This document shows, piece after piece, positions 1 through 8,063 of a DNA stretch of 8,063 nucleotides. How positions within the stretch are numbered: the first letter of the stretch is position 1; every line of letters starts with the position of its first letter. Location: NCBI GenBank assembly GCA_937893735.1, contig CALBGD010000385.1, forward strand, positions 1-8,063, in the 5' to 3' direction. Source of the DNA: an uncultured Clostridia bacterium. Lineage in GTDB: Bacteria; Bacillota; Clostridia; Oscillospirales; Ruminococcaceae. The notes beneath the pieces were generated by a model. The model did no database searches. It was not told the DNA's origin and saw only the letters and a list, made by a program, of their open reading frames with translations. Position numbers and translations under genes: made by a program.

Positions 1-489
1 CACCGCAGTGCTCACCGGGGATATCAGCCGATAGAATTCTATAAGAAAATCATACAAATACCCGGAAGCGCGCATATTCCCGTAAATGCTGTCTGCGCGT
101 ATAGCGTCGTGCATTTTCCGGAAGATGTGCTCCAGCGTGCGCGTGTCGCTTAGCTGATAGACCTGCGGCTTTTCCAGCCCGAATTTTCGCAGGATATCGT
201 CCACTGCCGAGCCTGCCGGCACCACCCAGTGTATGTCCCAGATATCGCCGTCTGCGTAGTATTCATGCGGCCAGCACGCCGGCAGGAATATCGCAGAGCC
301 GGGCGGCACCGGACGCTTTTTTCCGTCAACGATGAGCGTGCCGCTCCCCTTGGTGGAGTAGAGTATCTGCGGGAAGCTGTAACCCTCCTGCCGTATCATG
401 TGGTCCTGACAGCGCTGGAGCCCCATGTTTTCCAGATACAGGGGAAGCTCCTTTTCCTCGCGGAGAATGGGGTAATCGCTGAATATCAA
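1..489 (-). CDS. AraC-family transcriptional regulator, N-terminal cupin half (partial, runs off the left edge)
   Basis: The minus strand is open from the start at 489 down to base 1, giving 163 codons with no stop. The protein reads like the sugar-sensing cupin domain of AraC/XylS regulators. It has a beta-strand run around residues 42-54 (GSGTL at 48-52), DGK at 55-57, PPGSAIFLP at 62-70, PHEY at 74-77, and the W84/HW87-88 pair that is common in this family. Residues 108-163 look like the helical linker. The two C-terminal helix-turn-helix motifs that would bind DNA lie beyond the window. It is divergent from the beta-galactosidase gene, the usual arrangement for a local regulator of a glycosidase operon, so control of lacZ by a galactoside-related ligand is likely but inferred. 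I chose the TTG at 489-487 because GGAGGG sits 7 bases upstream. An in-frame ATG at 510-508 would add 7 residues but has no ribosome binding site. Confidence 0.85.
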   Translation of the reverse strand, partial: MIFSDYPILREEKELPLYLENMGLQRCQDHMIRQEGYSFPQILYSTKGSGTLIVDGKKRPVPPGSAIFLPACWPHEYYADGDIWDIHWVVPAGSAVDDILRKFGLEKPQVYQLSDTRTLEHIFRKMHDAIRADSIYGNMRASGYLYDFLIEFYRLISPVSTAV

Positions 490-496
490 AAAATCA

Positions 497-502
497 CCCT
501 CC
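497..502 (-). promoter_or_regulatory. Ribosome binding site deciding the TTG start of the AraC-family gene
   Basis: Read on the minus strand, GGAGGG lies 7 bases before TTG (489-487). The upstream in-frame ATG at 510-508 would place this site inside the coding region. The predicted transcription start near 518 would leave that ATG almost leaderless, so TTG is the better start. Confidence 0.7.
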
Positions 503-524
503 GTATTCATATCGTTATAAAATA

Positions 525-553
525 ATAATATCATCTATTGACTTGTTTGTCAA
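525..553 (-). promoter_or_regulatory. Sigma-A-type promoter of the AraC-family gene
   Basis: On the minus strand, TTGACA (553-548) is followed by exactly 17 bases and then TATTAT (530-525). The -35 box is perfect consensus and the -10 has one mismatch. Transcription would start near 518, giving a leader of about 29 bases before the TTG start. The -35 box is one arm of the 536-555 inverted repeat and faces the -35 box of the lacZ promoter. Confidence 0.7.
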
Positions 554-555
554 TA
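536..555. promoter_or_regulatory. Inverted repeat covering both divergent -35 boxes (candidate operator)
   Basis: TATTGAC (536-542) and GTCAATA (549-555) are perfect 7-base arms around a 6-base centre (TTGTTT). The left arm contains most of the plus-strand -35 box (TTGACT, 538-543) and the right arm most of the minus-strand -35 box. Part of the symmetry follows from two -35 boxes facing each other. The match beyond the boxes, and the placement, would let one bound protein affect both genes. Whether the adjacent AraC-type protein binds here is not shown; that family often uses direct rather than inverted half-sites. Confidence 0.55.
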
Positions 556-566
556 TGCTGTACAAT
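538..566 (+). promoter_or_regulatory. Sigma-A-type promoter of the lacZ operon
   Basis: TTGACT (538-543), a 17-base spacer and TACAAT (561-566) each differ from consensus by one base. Transcription would start near 573, giving a leader of about 32 bases with AGGAG at 592-596. The match is better than is typical of promoters that depend strictly on an activator, so repression or modulation at the overlapping palindrome is plausible. Confidence 0.75.
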
Positions 567-568
567 AA

Positions 569-3580
<3,012 letters not shown>

Positions 3581-3584
3581 GCAC

Positions 3585-6500
3585 ATGATAAACTATTCAA
3601 ACCGCATGCTGTTCTGCGATGGCTGGGATTTCTACAAGGCGCCGTTCGGCTCTGAGTACTCCGACGGCTTTGATTTCAAGCCGGTAGATCTGCCGCACGA
3701 CTGGCTGATATACGACACCAACAGCCTGTACGAGACCTCCACCGGCTGGTACAGGAAGAATTTCACTTATGAAAAGAAACCGGGCGTCCGCACATATATC
3801 CGCTTTGACGGAGTTTACATGGACAGCCGCGTTTATGTGAACGGAGCCCAGGCAGGGGAGTGGAAGTACGGCTATTCCGCGTTCCAGTTCGACATAACCG
3901 ATCTTATCCGCGAGGGAGAGAACACGATAACCGTCCGGGTTGACCATCATTCGCCGAATTCCCGGTGGTACTCCGGCGCGGGAATATTCCGCAGGGTATG
4001 GCTGTGCGAATCCCCCGAGATACGCTTCGGAAACGACGGAATATACGTTTCCACCTCCGAAAACGGTGGGGTCTGGACAGCTGAGATAACTTCCGAGATA
4101 CTGCGCCCGGCGGGAACTCCCATTGCCGGCGTGGAGGTCCGCAGCGCCATTCTTGACAGCGCCGGAAACGAGGTCGCCTCCGCAAAATCCGACGCCTGCG
4201 CCGTGGATATCTCCTGCATTCCTGAGGCTGTAAGAGTCCCCGGGAACACGTATTCCCTCACGACCCAGAAACTTAATGTGAGCGCCCCAGCCCTCTGGGA
4301 TATCGAGTCCCCGAATCTGTACACGCTGGTTTCTGAGATACTCCGCGACGGCGAGGTCATTCAGAGGGTATCCCAGCGCTTCGGATTCAGGAAGATAGAG
4401 TTCACCGCAGACCACGGATTTTTTCTGAACGGCAGGCACGTCAAGCTGCACGGTTCCTGCGAGCACCACGACAACGGCTGTCTGGGAGCGGTGGCGAATA
4501 AGACCGCGCTGCGCCGCAGATTCATGAAGTTATGCGAGATGGGCGTAAACGCGATACGCACCTCCCACAATATGCCGGCGGAGGAATTCATGGACCTCGC
4601 GGACGAGACCGGAATGCTGATACTTTCCGAGAGCTTCGATATGTGGGAGCGCTCCAAGACGGAGTACGACTATGCGCGTTTCTTTGACGAGTGGGTAGAG
4701 CGCGACGTAGCTTCGTGGATACGCCGCGACAGAAACCGCCCCTCCATCATCGGCTGGAGCGTAGGCAACGAGATTTTCGACACCCACGCTGACGAGCGCG
4801 GTCAGGAGGTAACGGCGCTTCTGAAGCATTTGGTTCAGCTCCACGACCCGCGCGGAAACGGCTATGTAACTTTCGGCTCCAACTATATGCAGTGGGAGAA
4901 CGGACAGAAGTGCGCGGATATCCTGAAGCTGGCGGGATACAACTACGGCGAGCGGCTGTATAACGAGCACCACCAAAAGCACCCGGACTGGGCGATTTAC
5001 GGCAGTGAGACAGCCTCCGTCGTACAGAGCCGCGGAATATACCACTTCCCGCTTTCGCAGACAGTGCTTGCGGACGATGACGAGCAGTGCTCCTCTCTTG
5101 GAAACAGCTGCACCGGCTGGGGCGCGAATAGCACCGAGGACTGCATAATCAAGGACAGGGACGCGGAATTCTGCGCCGGGCAGTTCATCTGGACTGGCTT
5201 TGACTACATTGGCGAGCCTACCCCTTACAGCACGAAGAATTCCTATTTCGGGCAGTACGACACGGCGGGATTCCCGAAGGACAGCGCGTATGTTTTCCGC
5301 GCTGAGTGGACGGATTACAGAAAATCGCCCTTTGTGCACATATTCCCCCACTGGGATTTCAACGAGGGTCAGCCGATAGATGTGCGCGTGTGCTCAAACG
5401 CTCCCCGGGTGGAGCTTTTCCTGAACGGAGCTTCTCAGGGTGCTTTCGATATCGACCACGCCCACGGAAAACAGCTCACCGCAGACTACATGATTCCCTA
5501 TCACAAGGGAGAGCTTAAAGCGGTCGCATACGACGAGAGCGGCGCGGTAATAGCAGAGGACGCGGTGCGCTCATTCGGCGACGCAGTGCGTATTGAGGCA
5601 GTTCCGGACAAAACGGAGCTCCGCGCAGACGGCGAGGATCTGATATACGTTGAAATCGCCGCCTATGACGAGAACGGAACATTCTGCGCGAATGCCGGAA
5701 ACCGCGTTAACATCAGCGTGGAGGGCGCAGGCAGACTTCTTGGCATGGATAACGGCGACAGCACGGACTACGACCAGTACAAGGGAACTTCCCGCCGCCT
5801 GTTCTCAGGCAGACTGCTGGCGGTTATCGGAGCCACTGACAAGACCGGAGAAATCCGCGTAACACTGACCTCTCCGGGTCTCCCGGAGGAAACGGTAACG
5901 CTCCGCGCGGTGCCCGCCGAGATGATTCCGGGAACCTCCTGCAATGAGAGAGTTTCCGCAGCTCCGACCGAGTGCGGCAGAACTGACGAACTCCCTGTAA
6001 GAAAGCTGGAGCTCTGTGCGGACGCGCTGAAGCTCACGCCGGAAAAGCGCGAGATAACGGTGCGCACGGAGGTTTACCCGGCTGGCTCTGACTACGCGCA
6101 GGACATCGAATACCGCGTGACCAACATAAATGGAATCACCACGAACATTGCGGAGCTTGAAGTTCGGCCTGATAATACTGTCGTTGTAAGGGCGAAGGGC
6201 GATGGCGAATTTTTCCTCCGGGCTATGTGCAGGAACGGCACGCAGCGCTTCCATCTGCTTTCGGTTCTTCCGTTCACTGCGGAGGGGCTGGGAAGCGCAT
6301 TCATGGATCCGTATGAATTTGTTCCCGCAGGGCTCAACAGCCGCGGAAGCGAGAATCTCGGAAACGGCGTGAACCGTGGAATAGGATTCGCGTTCGGCGG
6401 AACCTCTTGGGCGGCTTACGAAAATATGGATTTCGGCTCTGACGGCGCTGACACGCTGGAGATTTCCATCTGGGCAAACACCCTTGACCCTGTGGATATC

Positions 6501-7061
6501 CGGTTCTATGACGGTATTCCCGGCGAGGGCGGCAAGCTCCTCGGAACCTACACCTACCACAAGCAGCCCGAGTGGATGGTATTCAAGCCTGAGACCTTCA
6601 AACTGCCGAAGCTCCTGCGCGGAGTCCACACATTCGCGATAGAGAGCGACAGCGGCTACCAGGTCAGCGGGTTCCGGTTTGAGCGCCGCCGCCGGGAATT
6701 CTCTGAAAACAACGCCGCAGACGCAGAGCATATTTACGGCGATAAGTTCACCGTGAGCGGCGAGAGCGTCACCGAAATCGGAAACAATGTCGTGCTTGAT
6801 TTCGGGGAGTTCGATTTCACGGAGGAACAGCCCTCAAAGGTTGTGATATGCGGAGCCTCCCCGCTGCCGCTCAACAGCATACATCTGGTGCTGAAGAACG
6901 ACGACGGCGAGCAGCGTATCCTCTGCGAATTCAGGACGGACGACCCCGCCTCCTGCGAGAGGAAATTCCAGCTTGACGGCGTGAGCGGAAAGCAGAATGT
7001 ATCGTTCACATTCCTGCCGGGCAGCAATTTCGATTTCAACTGGTTCAGATTTGTAAAGTAA
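3585..7061 (+). CDS. Multidomain GH2 glycosidase, probable beta-galactosidase, with C-terminal CBM6-like modules
   Basis: A 1158-residue retaining glycosidase of GH2, of the longer type related to BgaA-like enzymes rather than to LacZ. Visible order: N-terminal jelly roll about 5-145 with LPHDW (36-40), GWYRKNF and SGAGIFRRVWL (130-140); Ig-like domain about 150-270; TIM barrel about 272-590 with HGSCEHHD, the acid/base E396 in GNEIFD and the probable nucleophile E475 in YGSETAS. Two beta domains follow, resembling DUF4982 (about 575-660) and the GH2 C-terminal Ig-like domain (about 665-775). After a linker come an Ig/Big-like segment (about 805-893) and two CBM6-like jelly rolls (about 905-1035 and 1045-1158). 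There is no signal peptide, anchor or membrane segment, so it is probably cytoplasmic. It starts 4 bases after the lacZ stop and ends with tandem TAA codons. Beta-galactosidase is the likeliest activity; another beta-glycosidase specificity such as glucuronidase or fucosidase cannot be excluded by reading. Confidence 0.88.
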   Translation: MINYSNRMLFCDGWDFYKAPFGSEYSDGFDFKPVDLPHDWLIYDTNSLYETSTGWYRKNFTYEKKPGVRTYIRFDGVYMDSRVYVNGAQAGEWKYGYSAFQFDITDLIREGENTITVRVDHHSPNSRWYSGAGIFRRVWLCESPEIRFGNDGIYVSTSENGGVWTAEITSEILRPAGTPIAGVEVRSAILDSAGNEVASAKSDACAVDISCIPEAVRVPGNTYSLTTQKLNVSAPALWDIESPNLYTLVSEILRDGEVIQRVSQRFGFRKIEFTADHGFFLNGRHVKLHGSCEHHDNGCLGAVANKTALRRRFMKLCEMGVNAIRTSHNMPAEEFMDLADETGMLILSESFDMWERSKTEYDYARFFDEWVERDVASWIRRDRNRPSIIGWSVGNEIFDTHADERGQEVTALLKHLVQLHDPRGNGYVTFGSNYMQWENGQKCADILKLAGYNYGERLYNEHHQKHPDWAIYGSETASVVQSRGIYHFPLSQTVLADDDEQCSSLGNSCTGWGANSTEDCIIKDRDAEFCAGQFIWTGFDYIGEPTPYSTKNSYFGQYDTAGFPKDSAYVFRAEWTDYRKSPFVHIFPHWDFNEGQPIDVRVCSNAPRVELFLNGASQGAFDIDHAHGKQLTADYMIPYHKGELKAVAYDESGAVIAEDAVRSFGDAVRIEAVPDKTELRADGEDLIYVEIAAYDENGTFCANAGNRVNISVEGAGRLLGMDNGDSTDYDQYKGTSRRLFSGRLLAVIGATDKTGEIRVTLTSPGLPEETVTLRAVPAEMIPGTSCNERVSAAPTECGRTDELPVRKLELCADALKLTPEKREITVRTEVYPAGSDYAQDIEYRVTNINGITTNIAELEVRPDNTVVVRAKGDGEFFLRAMCRNGTQRFHLLSVLPFTAEGLGSAFMDPYEFVPAGLNSRGSENLGNGVNRGIGFAFGGTSWAAYENMDFGSDGADTLEISIWANTLDPVDIRFYDGIPGEGGKLLGTYTYHKQPEWMVFKPETFKLPKLLRGVHTFAIESDSGYQVSGFRFERRRREFSENNAADAEHIYGDKFTVSGESVTEIGNNVVLDFGEFDFTEEQPSKVVICGASPLPLNSIHLVLKNDDGEQRILCEFRTDDPASCERKFQLDGVSGKQNVSFTFLPGSNFDFNWFRFVK

Positions 7062-7072
7062 TAAATGCCGTA

Positions 7073-7119
7073 ATTCCGGTGAGTTTGTCAAAAAAACCGA
7101 TTGACAAACGCACCGGAAT
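7073..7119. repeat. Long inverted repeat (19-base arms, 18 pairs) between the GH2 operon and galE
   Basis: The left arm 7073-7091 and right arm 7101-7119 pair over 19 positions with a single mismatch (A7082 against G7110), around a 9-base A-rich loop (7092-7100). The right arm contains the galE -35 box and 13 bases of its spacer. In RNA read from the upstream operon this would be a strong hairpin starting 11 bases after the stop codon. No U tract follows in either direction, so it is not a textbook intrinsic terminator. It could protect the 3' end of the upstream transcript, terminate weakly, or act as DNA as an operator. Confidence 0.75.
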
Positions 7120-7129
7120 AGGGTATAAT
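7101..7129 (+). promoter_or_regulatory. Full-consensus sigma-A promoter of galE
   Basis: TTGACA (7101-7106), 17 bases, then TATAAT (7124-7129): both hexamers and the spacer match the bacterial housekeeping consensus exactly. The start of transcription is expected near 7136, leaving a leader of about 46 bases. The -35 box lies at the loop-proximal end of the right arm of the long inverted repeat, so a protein bound there, or cruciform formation, would affect it directly. It indicates that galE can be expressed independently of the GH2 operon. Confidence 0.85.
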
Positions 7130-7181
7130 TAAGGTGTATTTTTTCAGCAAGTCTGAATATAGGAAAATGGAGGGTCATGCT

Positions 7182-8063
7182 ATGGCTATTCTCGTGACTG
7201 GCGGTGCCGGATTTATCGGCTCGCACACCTGTGTTGAGCTCCTCAATGCGGGCGAAGACATCGTTGTGATGGACAACTTCTACAACTCAAACTCCCGCGC
7301 TCTTGACGGTATCAAAAAGATCACCGGCAAGGATTTCAAGTTCTATGAGGCTGATATGCTTGATATCGCCGCAGTAGACCAGATATTCGCGGAGAACGAT
7401 ATTGAGCAGGTCATTCACTTTGCGGGCTACAAGTGCGTTCCTGAGAGCGTAAAGAAGCCGCTGATGTACTATTCCAACAACCTGCGCGGCACGTTCAACA
7501 TACTTGAGACGATGAAGAAGTACGGCTGCACGAAGTTCGTGTTCAGCTCGTCCGCAACGGTTTACGGAATTCCTGCAAGCGTTCCGGTAAAGGAGGATTT
7601 CCCGCTTTCCGCCATCAATCCCTACGGAAGCACGAAGCTCATCATCGAGAACCTCTGCCGCGAGATGTCTGCGGCTGACCCCACATGGACAATGATACTC
7701 CTGCGCTACTTCAACCCGGTCGGCGCGCATGAGAGCGGACTTATCGGCGAGGACCCGAACGGAATCCCGAACAACCTCATGCCGATAGTCCTCGATAAGG
7801 CGGCAGGCAAGCGCGATGTCCTCGCAGTCGCAGGAAACGATTATCCCACCCCGGACGGTACCTGCGTGCGCGACTATATCCACGTTGTAGATCTCGCCAA
7901 GGGTCACGTTGCCGCAGTGAGAAAGGCGCGCACCATCACGGGCGTTCCCGCTTACAACCTCGGAACCGGCCACGGCTATTCCGTTCTGGATATCCTGAAC
8001 ACATTCCAGCGCGTTAACAACATCGACCTCGGCTATACCATGGGCCCGCGCCGCCCCGGCGAC
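7182..8063 (+). CDS. galE: UDP-glucose 4-epimerase GalE (partial, runs off the right edge)
   Basis: The first 294 residues of an enzyme usually about 330-340 long. It interconverts UDP-galactose and UDP-glucose with tightly bound NAD, in the cytoplasm, as the closing step of the Leloir pathway and a source of UDP-galactose for cell-surface polymers. It is an extended short-chain dehydrogenase: TGGAGFIGSHT at 6-16 is the NAD-binding glycine motif, D31 the likely ribose-binding acid, SSSATVYG (122-129) contributes the catalytic serine, and Y148/K152 form the YxxxK pair in NPYGSTK. RYFNPVGAHESG and the RDYIHV motif confirm the GalE subfamily. HFAGYKCVPES (79-89) differs slightly from the commoner HFAGLKAVGES. 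GGAGG at 7169-7173 lies 8 bases before ATG 7182. The C-terminal residue that gates N-acetylated sugars (Tyr299 in E. coli) lies just past the edge, so use of UDP-GalNAc cannot be judged. Confidence 0.95.
   Translation, partial: MAILVTGGAGFIGSHTCVELLNAGEDIVVMDNFYNSNSRALDGIKKITGKDFKFYEADMLDIAAVDQIFAENDIEQVIHFAGYKCVPESVKKPLMYYSNNLRGTFNILETMKKYGCTKFVFSSSATVYGIPASVPVKEDFPLSAINPYGSTKLIIENLCREMSAADPTWTMILLRYFNPVGAHESGLIGEDPNGIPNNLMPIVLDKAAGKRDVLAVAGNDYPTPDGTCVRDYIHVVDLAKGHVAAVRKARTITGVPAYNLGTGHGYSVLDILNTFQRVNNIDLGYTMGPRRPGD

Noticed and set aside
229..525. Plus-strand open frame of 98 codons at the left end
   Set aside because: It overlaps the minus-strand AraC-type cupin domain, which has clear family motifs. 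The plus-strand protein resembles nothing and would run into the divergent promoter region.
3597..4469. Long minus-strand open frame (290 codons) opposite the second GH2 gene
   Set aside because: It lies wholly antisense to a well-supported GH2 catalytic protein, has no recognisable motif, and is explained by the codon bias of the plus-strand gene.
4530..5351. Minus-strand open frame of 273 codons
   Set aside because: Antisense to the GH2 TIM barrel; its composition is that of a shadow frame and it contains no recognisable domain.
5805..6731. Minus-strand open frame of 308 codons
   Set aside because: Antisense to the C-terminal modules of the second GH2 enzyme; no motif seen and no independent gene context.
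7073..7119. Ordinary rho-independent terminator after the GH2 operon
   Set aside because: The hairpin is strong enough, but it is followed by AATAGGG rather than a U tract on the plus strand, and there is no U tract beyond it on the minus strand. I therefore list it as an inverted repeat with possible 3'-end function.
7287..7973. Minus-strand open frame of 228 codons
   Set aside because: Entirely antisense to galE, whose plus-strand reading has all the expected epimerase motifs.

Overview
The window looks like part of a chromosome from a Gram-positive gut- or rumen-type anaerobe of the Clostridia, most likely Ruminococcus or another Oscillospiraceae. The basis is indirect: moderately GC-rich coding sequence with frequent ATA isoleucine codons, strong GGAGG-type ribosome binding sites, sigma-A-like promoters, and proteins that read like Firmicutes glycosidases. 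The genus is an inference. The locus is a beta-galactoside (lactose or galacto-oligosaccharide) utilisation cluster. I see no mobile element, CRISPR array, tRNA or rRNA.

Layout. Positions 1-489 (minus strand) hold the N-terminal half of an AraC-family regulator that runs off the left edge. Positions 490-604 are a compact divergent control region. It has a good sigma-A-type promoter in each direction, and both -35 boxes lie inside one 20-bp inverted repeat. Positions 605-3580 encode a full-length LacZ-type GH2 beta-galactosidase. Four bases later, 3585-7061 encode a second, unrelated-looking GH2 enzyme of 1158 residues, of the SGAGIF / GNEIFD / SET type. It carries extra C-terminal Ig-like and CBM6-like modules and has no signal peptide. 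Positions 7062-7181 contain a near-perfect inverted repeat with 19-base arms whose right arm includes the -35 box of a full-consensus promoter (TTGACA, 17 bp, TATAAT). Positions 7182-8063 are the first 294 codons of galE (UDP-glucose 4-epimerase), cut by the right edge.

How it fits together. The regulator probably senses a sugar and acts on the divergent promoter region. The two GH2 enzymes, apparently one transcript with tight translational spacing, would release galactose from beta-galactosides inside the cell. GalE interconverts UDP-galactose and UDP-glucose at the end of the Leloir pathway, under its own strong promoter. No transporter, galactokinase or uridylyltransferase is visible here.

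I do not see a new kind of system in this window. The most distinctive features are regulatory: the palindrome shared by the two divergent -35 boxes, and the large hairpin that overlaps the galE promoter.
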